This document shows positions 1 to 9,206 of a stretch of DNA of 64,000 bases, one piece after another. The stretch spans positions 1,020,501 to 1,084,500 of the forward strand of contig NZ_AP022673.1 of NCBI RefSeq assembly GCF_013374115.1, read 5' to 3'. The notes below the pieces were generated by a model. That model did not search any database. It saw only the letters and a program-made list of their open reading frames with translations, and was not told the origin of the DNA. How positions within the stretch are numbered: position 1 is the stretch's first letter; each line of letters opens with the position of its first letter. The DNA comes from Sphingomonas sp. HMP9. Its GTDB lineage: Bacteria; Pseudomonadota; Alphaproteobacteria; Sphingomonadales; Sphingomonadaceae. The translations under genes and the position numbers were made by a program.

Positions 1-1
1 C

Positions 2-523
2 ATCGTTGCCGCCGCGGATATCGCGGTGCGCCTGGCGAAGGTCCGCGGGCCCCGCCTCGCGGTGAACCCCGCCCGGATCGAAGGTGGCGGCCCCAACAAC
101 GTCGTTCCCGACCTCGCCATCCTACGCATCAACTTCCGCCCCGCCACGCTCGACGAGATCGCCCGCGCGCAATCCCACATCGACTCGGCGATCGCGATGG
201 TCGCCGCCGAGCACGACGTCCGCGTCGAAGTCCATGGCACTTTCAACCGCCCGCCCAAACCGATCGACGACGGCGCCGCGCGCCTGTTCGATCTGGTCAA
301 GGCATCCGGCGCGGACCTCGGTCTCGACATCGCCTGGAAAGCTACCGGCGGCGTCTGCGATGGCAACAACATCGCGGCTGCCGGCGTGCCCGTCGTCGAC
401 ACGATGGGCGTCCGCGGCGGCGCAATCCATTCGACCGCCGAGTTCATGATCCCCGACAGCCTCGCCGAACGCGCGGCGCTGTCGGCGGTCACCATATTGC
501 GTATTGCGGAGGGCCGCTTGTGA
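2..523 (+). CDS. M20-family metallohydrolase, C-terminal part (gene enters from left edge)
   Basis: The frame is open from the window edge, so the N-terminus lies outside. The visible part has the M20 dimerisation-domain signature (EGGGPNNVVPD, then LRINFRP) and the distal catalytic segment GGVCDGNNIAAAG followed by GAIHSTAEF, whose His is a typical metal ligand of this family. It resembles glutamate carboxypeptidase/acetylornithine-deacetylase-like peptidases. Its stop overlaps the GTG start of astA by 4 bp (GTGA), so the two are translationally coupled. Inference: it may serve the arginine succinyltransferase route, for example by hydrolysing an N-succinyl amino acid, but the substrate cannot be read from the sequence. 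Confidence 0.85.
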   Translation: MVAAADIAVRLAKVRGPRLAVNPARIEGGGPNNVVPDLAILRINFRPATLDEIARAQSHIDSAIAMVAAEHDVRVEVHGTFNRPPKPIDDGAARLFDLVKASGADLGLDIAWKATGGVCDGNNIAAAGVPVVDTMGVRGGAIHSTAEFMIPDSLAERAALSAVTILRIAEGRL

Positions 524-1536
524 GCTTCAGGATCCGGGCCGCGGTCGACGACGACCTTCAGCACCTTTACGAAATGGCCAAGCTCACGGGCGGCGGGTTC
601 ACCAATCTGCCCCCCGATCGCCGCGCGCTGACCGCCAAGCTCGAACGCAGCCACGCGGCGTTCGCGCGCACCGACGGCCCGGTCCAGGACGAACTGTTCG
701 TGCTGATCCTCGAGAATATCGAGACGCAGGAAGTCCGTGGCACCTGTCAGATCTTCACGCAGGTCGGGCAGAGCTATCCGTTCTACAGCTACCGGATCGG
801 CCAGCTCACCCAGCATAGCCGCGAACTGAACCGCACCTTCCGCGCCGACATGCTGTCGCTCGCCACTGACCTCGAAGGCGCCAGCGAGGTTGGCGGACTG
901 TTCCTCCACCCGGGCGAACGCGCAGGTGGCCTGGGGCTGTTGCTCGCGCGCAGCCGCTATCTCTTCATCAAGATGCACCGTTCACGCTTCGCGGACCGCA
1001 TCCTCGCCGAATTGCGCGGTGTGATCGACGAGGCGGGCGGCTCGCCGTTCTGGGACGGACTCGCCGGACGGTTCTTCGGAATGAATTTTCAGGACGCGGA
1101 TCAGTTCAATGCGATCAACGGCCACCAGTTCATCGCCGACCTAATGCCCAAGCACCCGATCTACACCGCCATGCTGACCGAGACGGCACGCGCTGCGATC
1201 GGCTTGCCGCATCCGTCCGGCCGCGCGGCGATGCGAATGCTGGAGAACGAGGGCTTTGCCTTCGAGAACTATGTCGATATCTTCGACGGCGGCCCGACGA
1301 TGACGGCGCGCACCGATCAGGTCCGCTCGATCGCCGACGCGCGCGACAACCGCGTGGTGGCGATCGGCGGCGATGACGGCAAGGACGCGCTGGTCGCAAC
1401 GGGCCACCTGGCCAACTTCCGTGCGGCGTTCGGCAAGGTCCGTGCGACGGACGACGGCGTCATGTTGGACGAGCATTGCGCGCGCACACTGGGTGTTCGC
1501 GACGCCGACCGGGTCACGCACGTCGCGCGGATCTAA
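520..1536 (+). CDS. astA: arginine N-succinyltransferase
   Basis: 338 residues, close to the usual AstA length of about 340. AstA transfers succinyl from succinyl-CoA to arginine, the first step of the arginine succinyltransferase (AST) catabolic pathway. The N-terminus starts with the characteristic FRIRAAVDDDLQHLYEMA segment, and the body contains the GGLFLHPGERAGG stretch and the FWDGLAGRFFGM motif of the AstA/AruF family. It starts at GTG inside the stop of the upstream hydrolase (4-bp overlap). Downstream is a cell-cycle-type regulatory region, not another ast gene, so this is the last ast gene on this side. Confidence 0.95.
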   Translation: MSFRIRAAVDDDLQHLYEMAKLTGGGFTNLPPDRRALTAKLERSHAAFARTDGPVQDELFVLILENIETQEVRGTCQIFTQVGQSYPFYSYRIGQLTQHSRELNRTFRADMLSLATDLEGASEVGGLFLHPGERAGGLGLLLARSRYLFIKMHRSRFADRILAELRGVIDEAGGSPFWDGLAGRFFGMNFQDADQFNAINGHQFIADLMPKHPIYTAMLTETARAAIGLPHPSGRAAMRMLENEGFAFENYVDIFDGGPTMTARTDQVRSIADARDNRVVAIGGDDGKDALVATGHLANFRAAFGKVRATDDGVMLDEHCARTLGVRDADRVTHVARI

Positions 1537-1540
1537 CGGC

Positions 1541-1596
1541 GACGTGGCACAGAAATACGTCGGGTTAATTTACAGTTAACTACGTTCCGCCACGTC
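1541..1596. promoter_or_regulatory. CtrA-type box inside an inverted repeat
   Basis: A perfect TTAA-N7-TTAA site (the CtrA response-regulator consensus of alphaproteobacteria) lies at 1565-1579, about 65 bp before the small ORF at 1646. It sits almost exactly in the centre of an 8-bp inverted repeat, GACGTGGC at 1541-1548 and GCCACGTC at 1589-1596. The repeat could be the astA terminator stem, an operator, or both. The sequence match is seen directly; CtrA binding is inferred. Confidence 0.6.
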
Positions 1597-1645
1597 GAAA
1601 CGTTGGATATTCACCGCTGGTACGGATCTTGCTTAGACGTTTGCC

Positions 1646-1864
1646 ATGTGGACCCGGTTTGCGCGCCTCTTCGTCATCAAGACCAAGTTCGAGGCTTTTC
1701 TCGTCATCTACGGCCTAGGCGTCGGGGCGGTCGAACGCGGTATGCATTATCTGGAGCAATATCCCGGATACGGCGGCTGGCTCCTGTTCGCGGTCTGCCC
1801 GATCGCGGTGTTCATGGCGGGTGGGCGGATCATCGATTCGGTCGACCACGCACGAGATCGGTAG
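1646..1864 (+). CDS. small conserved membrane protein of unknown function
   Basis: 72 residues. One clear hydrophobic span (about 44-58, GWLLFAVCPIAVFMAGG) and a weaker one near 19-28 separate a basic N-terminus (MWTRFARLF) from an acidic/basic tail. No enzymatic motif is visible. It resembles short hypothetical proteins common in sphingomonads, but I do not recognise a named family. There is no strong Shine-Dalgarno sequence before the ATG. It is the first gene downstream of the CtrA-type box at 1565-1579, which suggests cell-cycle-linked expression. The downstream Crp/Fnr gene is convergent and only 9 bp away. Confidence 0.6.
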   Translation: MWTRFARLFVIKTKFEAFLVIYGLGVGAVERGMHYLEQYPGYGGWLLFAVCPIAVFMAGGRIIDSVDHARDR

Positions 1865-1873
1865 GTCGAGCGG

Positions 1874-2611
1874 CTAGGTCGTCTGCTGCGCCAGATGCAG
1901 GTAACGGCTCGAGAAATCCGCGAGTTCGCGCAGCGCGTCCCATCGCGGAAAGCTGATCCGGCGACGATTGCGACCGATCAGCCCGTCAGCCTCAAGCGAC
2001 TTGATCGTCCGGTTCACGTGCACCGCCGTCAGCCCTAGCGCATCGCCGAGCTGCTCCTGGCTCATCGGCAATTCATAGCCGTCGGCGCCGGTAAGCCCTT
2101 GCGTATCGAGACGGATCGCGAATTCGCACAGGAAATGCGCCAGTCGCGACCGCGCATCGCGCCGACCGATATTGAGGATCCATTCGCGAAAGATCGAGGC
2201 CTCGACCAGCGTGTTGACGAAGATCGCGTTGCCGATCGCCGCGCGGTTGCGCGCTAGTTCACGCAACGCCGATCGCGGGATCGTCGCGATCTCCGCGCGG
2301 GTGAGCGTCTGGACGTTGTGGTCCGCGACGTCGAGGAACAGGTGCTGGAAGTCGAGCGGCTCGCCCGGGATGTGGAGCGACACGATCTGGCGCATGCCAT
2401 CGCCGGTCAGCTTCTGGCGATACGCAAACCCCGACAGCAGGACGGCGCATTGATCCGGCGCGTCGCCTTCGCGTACAAGGTAGGAGGACGGCTCGAACGT
2501 GCGGATCGTGTACGGCAGCGCGAGCAATGCGTTGCGGTCACCGTCGCCCAGCACCGCGTGCGTTTCCAACTTCCGAACCATCAGCGCCAGGGGGCTAGGC
2601 GTCGTAGCCAT
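1874..2611 (-). CDS. Crp/Fnr-family transcriptional regulator
   Basis: About 245 residues from the ATG reading MATTPSPLALM; a start 12 codons upstream is possible but extends into atypical sequence. It has an N-terminal cyclic-nucleotide-type beta-barrel (about 25-140, with VREGDAPDQCAVLLSG) and a C-terminal winged helix (QEQLGDALGLTAVHVNRTI as recognition region). The barrel lacks the cysteine set of Fnr and the canonical cAMP phosphate-binding loop, so it is probably neither a classical Fnr nor a true CRP. This is the subgroup often found as stress or light regulators in sphingomonads and rhizobia. The target genes are unknown. Its own upstream region is unusually AT-rich. Confidence 0.85.
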   Translation of the reverse strand: MATTPSPLALMVRKLETHAVLGDGDRNALLALPYTIRTFEPSSYLVREGDAPDQCAVLLSGFAYRQKLTGDGMRQIVSLHIPGEPLDFQHLFLDVADHNVQTLTRAEIATIPRSALRELARNRAAIGNAIFVNTLVEASIFREWILNIGRRDARSRLAHFLCEFAIRLDTQGLTGADGYELPMSQEQLGDALGLTAVHVNRTIKSLEADGLIGRNRRRISFPRWDALRELADFSSRYLHLAQQTT

Positions 2612-2934
2612 AAGTGTAATCCCGCAGAAATCGGGGCGGGAGCACATGCATCTCTCGGTCGCCAGAGCCCAGAAATCGGCTGGCGATCCGCCCTTTTAAC
2701 ATAGCTCGCGCAAAATGGGATAATTAATGTTTGAGACGCTCGATCTGACCCAATTAATTTTCGGATTGCGTAAATAAAAGATAGATTATTTATTTGGCGG
2801 TTGGCTGAACACGATAGCGAAGTTTGGCCAATCAGAAACGAGATCAGGTTTTTCCAGCAAACAAATGGTTATTTTTATTCTCAGTGAATAGCCGATATTC
2901 CGAGCAATGCCGTCCGATAGTCGCCGCGAGATAC
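2612..2934. other. AT-rich intergenic region upstream of the Crp/Fnr gene
   Basis: About 320 bp without a credible gene. It is visibly poorer in GC than the rest of the window, especially 2695-2900. It contains short A/T palindromic stretches, such as AAATAA and TTATTT flanking AAGATAGAT near 2773-2795, and a TTGGCCAA palindrome at 2824. It must hold the promoter of the minus-strand regulator. It also borders the 3' end of cobU. The open frame running rightward through it on the plus strand is the shadow of cobU. Confidence 0.5.
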
Positions 2935-3489
2935 TCAATCACTGAGAGGCATCTTCCAGCGCTGCACCAATCCGGCCATGACATTGTCGACAGAATCAAC
3001 CTGTGCCGCGATCCGCTGATGGAGCGACCCCGCGGCATCCCGGAAACGTCGCGCCAAATGATTGTCCGGCACGATCCCCAATCCGACCTCGTTCGAAACG
3101 AGGATGACGCGGCCTTGCAGCCGGGCGATCGTCTCGACCAGATCGTCCACGCGGGCCGCGATGGCCTCGTCAGCGAGAAGCAGGTTCGACATCCACAGGG
3201 TCAGGCAGTCGACCAGCATCACCACGTCCACGCCGTCTTCGCGCGCCAGCGCGTCGCCGAGTGCCAGCGGAGCCTCGACGGTCCTCCATCGATCGTCGCG
3301 ATCGGCGCGGTGGCGCGCGATCCGGTCCTCCATCTCGCCGTCGAACGCCTGCGCGGTCGCGATGTAGACGAGCCGCGTCTGGTCCGTCGCCGCGGCCTCG
3401 GCCAAGGCCTGCGCGTGGCGGCTCTTGCCCGAGCGCGCGCCGCCCAGCACGAACAGGCTTTTCCCGAACGGCGTTCCGACCGATTGCAT
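2935..3489 (-). CDS. cobU: bifunctional adenosylcobinamide kinase / adenosylcobinamide-phosphate guanylyltransferase
   Basis: About 184 residues from the start MQSVGTPFGKS, the usual size. Start codons further upstream would add a non-homologous extension towards the divergent gene. The P-loop GGARSGKS (residues 16-23) and the downstream LVDCLTLWMSNLL and VSNEVGLGIVP motifs are diagnostic of CobU/CobP. The enzyme phosphorylates adenosylcobinamide and then converts it to AdoCbi-GDP for nucleotide-loop assembly. It is transcribed divergently from cobD, with 94 bp between them. No riboswitch motif is visible in that gap. Confidence 0.95.
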   Translation of the reverse strand: MQSVGTPFGKSLFVLGGARSGKSRHAQALAEAAATDQTRLVYIATAQAFDGEMEDRIARHRADRDDRWRTVEAPLALGDALAREDGVDVVMLVDCLTLWMSNLLLADEAIAARVDDLVETIARLQGRVILVSNEVGLGIVPDNHLARRFRDAAGSLHQRIAAQVDSVDNVMAGLVQRWKMPLSD

Positions 3490-3583
3490 CCCACCATCTC
3501 CTTCGTGCTTGCTCCGCATGCCCGGAATGACGATGACGCTCGGAAGATCAAGCGAAAGCCCGCGAGTTCGAGTGAAAGACGGT

Positions 3584-4558
3584 ATGAACGCGCTGCGCAT
3601 CCACGGTGGACGGATCGACCTTGCCGCCGCCCGCTATCCGAATGCGCCGCGCCCCTGGCTCGACTTGTCGACCGGCATCAATCCGTGCCCCTGGCCGATC
3701 GAAATCGCGCCGACGGTCGATCTGCATAGCCTCCCCTCGCCCGCCGCGATCGCCGATCTTGAAGCCACGGCTGCTGCCGTATTCGGCACGACCGCGGACC
3801 GGGTCGTTGCGCTGCCCGGCAGCGAACTCGGCCTGAGAACGCTCACCGCGCTCGACCTGCCGACCCCCGCCCGATTCATCGTGCCGAGCTATGCCACGCA
3901 CGCCGAAGCGATCGACCGCTCCGTTCCGATAGCGCGGGATGCGATCGATACCGTGACGGACGGCACGCTGCTGCTGGCCAACCCCAACAATCCCGACGGC
4001 CGCCGCGACGTGCCGCAACGCCTGCTCGATATCGCGCGCAACGGCGCCTTCCTGATCGTCGACGAAGCGTTCGCAGACGTAGCGCCGGACTCGAGCATCA
4101 TCCCCCTGCTCCGTCCCACGGACCGCGCGATCATATTCCGGTCGTTCGGCAAATTCTTCGGCCTGCCCGGCGTGCGACTCGGGTTCATGATCGCCCCGCC
4201 GGAACACGTCTCCGCGATGCGACAGCGGCTCGGCAGTTGGCCTATTTCGGGGCATGCCGTGGCCTATGGCACCGCCGCCTACCAAGACGCCGACTGGATC
4301 GCCGCATCGCGAGTCTCTATCCTCGACCGTGCCACCAGGCTGGACGTGATGCTGGCACGCCATGGCCTGCAAGCCCGCGGCGAATGCCCACTGTTCCGGC
4401 TGATCGAGACCGACGCGGCGCAAGCGCTGTTCGAACGGCTGGCGCAGGCCGGCATCCTGACGCGCACGTTCGATCACGCGCCGTGCTGGCTGCGGATGGG
4501 GATCCCCGGCACCGATGCCGCCTTCACGCGGCTCGACGAAGCACTCGGCGATGGCTGA
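3584..4558 (+). CDS. cobD: threonine-phosphate decarboxylase (PLP-dependent)
   Basis: About 324 residues from ATG at 3584. Upstream in-frame codons overlap cobU antisense and are not conserved. It is a fold-type I aminotransferase-like protein: DLSTGINPCPWP at the N-terminus, LLANPNNPDG, the IVDEAFADV strand with the PLP-ring Asp, and the PLP lysine in SFGKFFGLPGVRLGF. It makes (R)-1-amino-2-propanol O-phosphate, the linker between corrin and nucleotide loop (called CobC in the Pseudomonas denitrificans scheme). It overlaps cbiB by 8 bp. It is the first gene of the plus-strand operon cobD-cbiB-cobQ. Confidence 0.93.
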   Translation: MNALRIHGGRIDLAAARYPNAPRPWLDLSTGINPCPWPIEIAPTVDLHSLPSPAAIADLEATAAAVFGTTADRVVALPGSELGLRTLTALDLPTPARFIVPSYATHAEAIDRSVPIARDAIDTVTDGTLLLANPNNPDGRRDVPQRLLDIARNGAFLIVDEAFADVAPDSSIIPLLRPTDRAIIFRSFGKFFGLPGVRLGFMIAPPEHVSAMRQRLGSWPISGHAVAYGTAAYQDADWIAASRVSILDRATRLDVMLARHGLQARGECPLFRLIETDAAQALFERLAQAGILTRTFDHAPCWLRMGIPGTDAAFTRLDEALGDG

Positions 4559-5495
4559 GCCGGTCGCGGTCCTGGCGATCATCATCGACGCAGCGATCGG
4601 CTGGCCGGCACCGCTCTATGCGCGGGTCGGTCATCCGGTCGGCGGGTTCGCGCGCATGATCGGCTGGGCCGAAACTCGGTGGAACCGTCCCAAGCTATCG
4701 GACGCGACACGCCGCGCCGCCGGTGTCGTCACGACCGTCGCGCTCGTCGCCGTAGCGACTGCGGTCGCGCTTTGTGCGACCGCAGTCGCGCGCCTCGTGT
4801 TCGGTCCGGTGGCGTGGATCGCGATCGGCGCGATGGCGGTGCCTGGCCTCGCGATCCGCAGCCTATACGATCATGTCGCACCGGTCGCGCGCGCGCTGGA
4901 AACCGGTGACCTCGAAACCGCGCGCGCGCGCGTCGCGATGATCGTTGGTCGGGACGTCGCAACGCTCGACGAAGCCGGCGTCGCGCGCGCCGCGATCGAA
5001 AGTCTGGCGGAAAGCGTTTGCGACGGCGTCGTTGCGCCGCTGTTCTGGCTGCTGGCCGCCGGACTGCCGGGTCTATGGGCGTATAAGGCGATCAACACTG
5101 CCGACAGCCTGATCGGGCACCGCGAGGAACGATGGCGCGCGTTCGGCTGGGCTGCCGCCCGCACCGACGATCTTGCCAACCTGATACCGGCGCGGGTGAG
5201 CGGCGTAGTGTTGTGTACAGCGGGGTGGCGCGTTGCAGGGTGGCGGACGATGCTGCGCGATGCGGGTAACCACGCCTCGCCCAACGCCGGCTGGCCCGAA
5301 GCGGCCATGGCGGGCCTGCTAGGCCTTCGTCTTGCCGGGCCGATCGCCTATGACGGGGTCAGCGTCGCCAAGCCCTATATTGGCGACGGCCGCGTGGACG
5401 CGACCGCAGCCGACCTCCGCGCCGCGCTCGGCATCTATCGCCGCGCCTGCGTGCTTTTGCTCGTCATTGCCGGGGGGATCGCATGGGCGCTCTGA
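4551..5495 (+). CDS. cbiB: adenosylcobinamide-phosphate synthase, membrane protein
   Basis: About 314 residues from the ATG that overlaps the cobD stop. It is an integral membrane protein with several hydrophobic helices, for example [20 protein letters not shown] near 60-80. Family motifs are [14 protein letters not shown], the [14 protein letters not shown] segment and [15 protein letters not shown]. It joins aminopropanol (phosphate) to adenosylcobyric acid. It is named CobD in the P. denitrificans scheme. The gene overlaps cobQ by 13 bp, consistent with translational coupling. Confidence 0.94.
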   Translation: MAEPVAVLAIIIDAAIGWPAPLYARVGHPVGGFARMIGWAETRWNRPKLSDATRRAAGVVTTVALVAVATAVALCATAVARLVFGPVAWIAIGAMAVPGLAIRSLYDHVAPVARALETGDLETARARVAMIVGRDVATLDEAGVARAAIESLAESVCDGVVAPLFWLLAAGLPGLWAYKAINTADSLIGHREERWRAFGWAAARTDDLANLIPARVSGVVLCTAGWRVAGWRTMLRDAGNHASPNAGWPEAAMAGLLGLRLAGPIAYDGVSVAKPYIGDGRVDATAADLRAALGIYRRACVLLLVIAGGIAWAL

Positions 5496-6952
5496 TGCTT
5501 CAGGGAACCGGGTCGGACGTCGGCAAATCGGTGTTGGTCGCGGGATTATGCCGCGCGTTCGCCAATCGCGGGCTGTCGGTCCGTCCTTTCAAGCCCCAGA
5601 ACATGTCGAACAATGCCGCCGTCACGGCCGATGGCGGAGAGATCGGTCGTGCCCAGGCGACGCAGGCGATCGCGTGCCGCGTCGCGCCCAGCGTCGACAT
5701 GAACCCGGTCCTGCTCAAGCCTCAGGGCGATCGCACGTCGCAGCTGATCGTCCGCGGCCAGGTGCGCGGCACGCTGGCCGCAGCGCGCTGGCGCGAGGGG
5801 CGCGAAGGGCTGCTGGTAAACGTGCTCGACAGCTTCGAACGGTTGTCGTCCGGCTGCGATCTCGTCGTCGTCGAAGGCGCAGGCAGCCCGGCGGAGATCA
5901 ACCTGCGTGCCGGGGACATTGCCAACATGGGCTTCGCGCGCGCCGCGAGCGTGCCAGTGGTGCTGGTCGGCGATATCGACCGCGGTGGCGTGATCGCGGC
6001 GATCGTCGGCACGCGCGCGGTGATCGACCCGGCCGACGCGGCGATGATCCACGGCTTCCTGATCAACAAGTTTCGCGGCGACCCCGCGCTGTTCGACGAC
6101 GGGTATCGCGCGATCGAAGCGCGGAGCGGGTGGCGGGGCTATGGCGTCGTGCCGTGGCTAGCCGATGCGGTGAGGCTGCCGAGCGAGGATGCGGTGATCC
6201 TCGAACGACCTGCCGCCAGTGCGCAGCGCCGGGTCACGATCGCCTGTCCGATCACGCCGCGGATCGCCAATTTTGATGACCTCGATCCGCTTCGGCTCGA
6301 ACGCGGCGTCGCGGTGGTGATGGTACCGCCCGGCACCCCAATCCCGGACGTCGACATGATCGTGCTCGCGGGATCGAAGGCGACGATCCCGGATCTCGCC
6401 TTCGTGCGCGCGCAGGGATGGGACATCGACATCCATGCGCATCATCGTCGCGGCAAGCCCGTGCTCGGGCTTTGCGGCGGGTATCAGATGCTCGGTCGCA
6501 GTATCGCCGACCCGGACGGGATCGAGGGGCCGGCGAGCCGCGTCGAGGGGCTAGGGCTGCTCGATGTCGACACGGTTCTTACCGGCCACAAGACGCTGGA
6601 GCGAGTTCGCGGCCGGGCACGGGGCGCGTCTTTCGAGGGCTATGAGATGCACATGGGGGCGACCACCGGGCCAGCGACCGCCCGTCCGGTCGGGCACCGT
6701 GCCGATGGCAGTCCCGAGGGTGCGACGAGTGCGGACGGGCTGGTGTCGGGCAGCTATGTCCACGGTCTGCTCGCGCTTGCGGAGCAGCGCGCGGCGTGGC
6801 TGGCCCGGTTGGGTGTCGCGGGCAGCGGGCCCGATCATGCGGCCTCGATCGATGACGCGCTGGATGCGATCGCCGCGACGCTCGAGCGGCATGTCGACTT
6901 GGACGCGCTGCTAGCGCTAAGCGAGCGCGCGGGCCACCGCGAGCGCGACTAA
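5483..6952 (+). CDS. cobQ: cobyric acid synthase (glutamine-hydrolysing)
   Basis: 489 residues, the usual length. The N-terminal synthetase domain begins with the P-loop-like [15 protein letters not shown] (about 8-22). The C-terminal class I glutamine amidotransferase domain has the nucleophile in [11 protein letters not shown] and the catalytic His in GSYVHGLL. CobQ amidates four carboxylates of adenosylcobyrinic acid a,c-diamide. The 3' end runs 36 bp into the convergent cobS gene, so the two transcripts overlap tail to tail. Confidence 0.96.
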   Translation: MGALMLQGTGSDVGKSVLVAGLCRAFANRGLSVRPFKPQNMSNNAAVTADGGEIGRAQATQAIACRVAPSVDMNPVLLKPQGDRTSQLIVRGQVRGTLAAARWREGREGLLVNVLDSFERLSSGCDLVVVEGAGSPAEINLRAGDIANMGFARAASVPVVLVGDIDRGGVIAAIVGTRAVIDPADAAMIHGFLINKFRGDPALFDDGYRAIEARSGWRGYGVVPWLADAVRLPSEDAVILERPAASAQRRVTIACPITPRIANFDDLDPLRLERGVAVVMVPPGTPIPDVDMIVLAGSKATIPDLAFVRAQGWDIDIHAHHRRGKPVLGLCGGYQMLGRSIADPDGIEGPASRVEGLGLLDVDTVLTGHKTLERVRGRARGASFEGYEMHMGATTGPATARPVGHRADGSPEGATSADGLVSGSYVHGLLALAEQRAAWLARLGVAGSGPDHAASIDDALDAIAATLERHVDLDALLALSERAGHRERD

Positions 6953-7630
6953 CAACCCGGTTTCGACGATCTCGATCCCGGCACCATGCGCGTCGCCAGT
7001 CACCCCACCGAGCGTCCGCCGCAACCATGCCGCGACGGCCACCGCTACGAGCGGAAGGGCAAGCAGCGCCGGTACTGCGACGGCAGCGAGCGCGAGTAGC
7101 AGGCCCCACCCGAGCAGGTCGCGAGGGCGGACCGCGCCGGCGACCGCTGCGCCGAGGCCACCGGGCCGGAGTGGCGGCAACAGCTTCGACCAGAGTAGCG
7201 GCCCCATCCTCGCGGCGAACGGTACGAGGATCAGGGGCCAGTGCGGTCCGATCGCATGCAACAGCACGAGCTTGGCGAGCATCTGCCCTACGATCGCGAC
7301 GACGCCGAAGCTGCCGATATGCGGATCGGCCATGACCGCGAGCAGCCGCGTCCGATCGCCATGTGCCGCGCCGAGCCCGTCGGCGAGATCGGCGAGACCG
7401 TCGAGATGCAGCGCACCGGTGACCGCGATCCACACCAGTAGCGCGGCACAGGCGCCTGTCCACGGATCGACCAGCGCGCCCAGCCAGCCGGCGACTGCGA
7501 CGATCGCGCCGATCGCCAGGCCGACGACGGGATAGAAACGGATCGCCGCGGCGAAATCCTCGGCGCCGCTATCGACGCGCGGCATCGGCAAGCGAGTGAG
7601 GAACCCGAACGCGACGATCAGCCGTCTCAC
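6917..7630 (-). CDS. cobS: adenosylcobinamide-GDP ribazoletransferase (cobalamin synthase)
   Basis: 237 residues from a GTG (reading [17 protein letters not shown]) that overlaps the cobC stop by 4 bp. Longer upstream frames are shadows of cobC. It is a polytopic inner-membrane protein with the family motif [19 protein letters not shown] and a following [13 protein letters not shown] segment. It joins AdoCbi-GDP and alpha-ribazole to make cobalamin. It is the last gene of the riboswitch-led operon DUF1636-cobT-cobC-cobS. Its 3' end overlaps the cobQ 3' end by 36 bp. Confidence 0.93.
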   Translation of the reverse strand: MRRLIVAFGFLTRLPMPRVDSGAEDFAAAIRFYPVVGLAIGAIVAVAGWLGALVDPWTGACAALLVWIAVTGALHLDGLADLADGLGAAHGDRTRLLAVMADPHIGSFGVVAIVGQMLAKLVLLHAIGPHWPLILVPFAARMGPLLWSKLLPPLRPGGLGAAVAGAVRPRDLLGWGLLLALAAVAVPALLALPLVAVAVAAWLRRTLGGVTGDAHGAGIEIVETGLLVALAVARALA

Positions 7631-8196
7631 GTCGCCAGCCCGACGATCTGCACGGTCCGCGTCGGGCCCGGCCAGATCCGTAGCGAGACAAGCGCAGCAT
7701 AAGGGAGGTCGAATGCCCATATCTGCCGCCGATCGAACCCGCACAACGCCGCGAGTGCCGCGCGGATCGTGCCACCGTGCGTTACGACCAACGTCGATCT
7801 TGGCGGCACAGCGGCAAGGGCCTGCGCGACACGGGCCTGCAACGCGGACCAGCGCTCGCCGTCGGGGGGCGGCGCGGCGTCCGGATCGTCGTAGAAGGCG
7901 GCCAGTCGGGTTGGGTCGATTGCCGCCGGGGCCAGCCCGTCCCACGCGCCGAAATCCAGTTCCCGCCAACGTGGATCGGTCTCGACCGCAACGCCTCGCA
8001 GCTCGCCGATGGCCTGCGCACAGCCGCGCGCGCGGATCAGGTCGGATGCCTCGATCCGGTCGATCTCAAGCCCGCTGGCCCGCGCTAAACAGGCTGCGAT
8101 CCCCGCCTCGGTCGCCGGATCGTCGGTTCGCCCGAGGAGCCGCCCCGCCACCGCCGGCGCACCGTGCCGCATCAGATACAGCATGTGCGCGCTCAC
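7627..8196 (-). CDS. cobC: alpha-ribazole phosphatase-type histidine phosphatase
   Basis: 189 residues, GTG start overlapping the cobT stop (GTGA). The histidine-phosphatase signature LMRHGAPAVAGRLLGRTDD lies at the N-terminus. The second catalytic His is in VVTHGGTIRAAL. The operon position between cobT and cobS supports dephosphorylation of alpha-ribazole 5'-phosphate (or adenosylcobalamin 5'-phosphate). The family itself is broad, so the function rests largely on context. Confidence 0.88.
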   Translation of the reverse strand: MSAHMLYLMRHGAPAVAGRLLGRTDDPATEAGIAACLARASGLEIDRIEASDLIRARGCAQAIGELRGVAVETDPRWRELDFGAWDGLAPAAIDPTRLAAFYDDPDAAPPPDGERWSALQARVAQALAAVPPRSTLVVTHGGTIRAALAALCGFDRRQIWAFDLPYAALVSLRIWPGPTRTVQIVGLAT

Positions 8197-9206
8197 GCCG
8201 CGGAAACGCCTGCCTCGGCGAAGGTCGCCATCTCGGCGTGCACCGCCAATGCGGCGCGGACAAGCAACGTCGCGGTCGCAGCGCCGCTACCCTCGCCCAG
8301 CCGCATCCCGAGCGACAGCAATGGAGCGAGGGCCATGTGCTCCAGCAGGCGCTGGTGTCCCGGCTCGGCCGAGACGTGTCCCGCCAGGCAATGCGCGAGG
8401 ATGTCGGGGCACGCTGCCGCCAACGGCGCGACCGCTGCACAACAGATGAACCCGTCGAGCATCACCGGCACACCCGCCAACCGCGCGGCAAGCACCGCGC
8501 CCGCGATCGCCGCCAGCTCGCGTCCGCCGAGCCGCCGCAGGATCTCGAACGGCGTGCCCAGCCCGTCGCGGTGCAGCGCGAGCCCCTCGTCGACGACCGC
8601 GATCTTCCGCGCAATACCCTCGTCATCGACGCCAGTGCCCGGCCCGACCCAGTCGCGTGCCGACCCGCCGAAGCTCGCCAGACACAGCGCGGCGGCAGTG
8701 GTCGAGTTGCCGATTCCCATTTCGCCGAGGACGACCAGATCCGGCGCATCGGCGACTGCCGCCGCGCCCGCGTTGATCGCCGCGAGGCACTCGTCCTCCG
8801 ACATCGCCGGGGCTTGCGTGAAGTCCGCCGTCGGCTGGTCGAGATCTAGCGAAACGATCTTGAGGTCGAGCCCCGCGGCGCGCGACAGTGCGTTGATCGC
8901 CGCGCCGCCCGCCTGAAAATTGGCGACCATCTGGGCTGTGACGGAGGCCGGAAACGCACTCACGCCGCGCGCGACGATGCCGTGATTGCCAGCGAACACC
9001 ACAGCACTGCCGCGATCGAGCCGGGGCAGCGGGTTGCCCTGCCAGCCAGCCATGAACACCGCGATATCCTCCAGCCGCCCGAGCGACCCCGGCGGCTTCG
9101 TCAGATCCCCCTGCCGGGCGATCGCGGCGGACCGCGCCGCCGCGTCGGCCCGCGGCAATCCGCGCAACGCCGCCAGAAACGCGGCGGGTGTCGCAAACGC
9201 GGTCAT
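8193..9206 (-). CDS. cobT: nicotinate-nucleotide-dimethylbenzimidazole phosphoribosyltransferase
   Basis: 337 residues from ATG at 9206, which overlaps the DUF1636 stop (ATGA). Upstream in-frame sequence is a shadow. Motifs are DLTKPPGSLGRLEDIAV near the N-terminus, VFAGNHGIVARGVSAFP with the substrate-binding region, GEMGIGNSTTAAAL, and the conserved C-terminal GMRLGEGSGAA with the catalytic Glu. It activates the lower ligand base as alpha-ribazole phosphate. Confidence 0.96.
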   Translation of the reverse strand: MTAFATPAAFLAALRGLPRADAAARSAAIARQGDLTKPPGSLGRLEDIAVFMAGWQGNPLPRLDRGSAVVFAGNHGIVARGVSAFPASVTAQMVANFQAGGAAINALSRAAGLDLKIVSLDLDQPTADFTQAPAMSEDECLAAINAGAAAVADAPDLVVLGEMGIGNSTTAAALCLASFGGSARDWVGPGTGVDDEGIARKIAVVDEGLALHRDGLGTPFEILRRLGGRELAAIAGAVLAARLAGVPVMLDGFICCAAVAPLAAACPDILAHCLAGHVSAEPGHQRLLEHMALAPLLSLGMRLGEGSGAATATLLVRAALAVHAEMATFAEAGVSAA

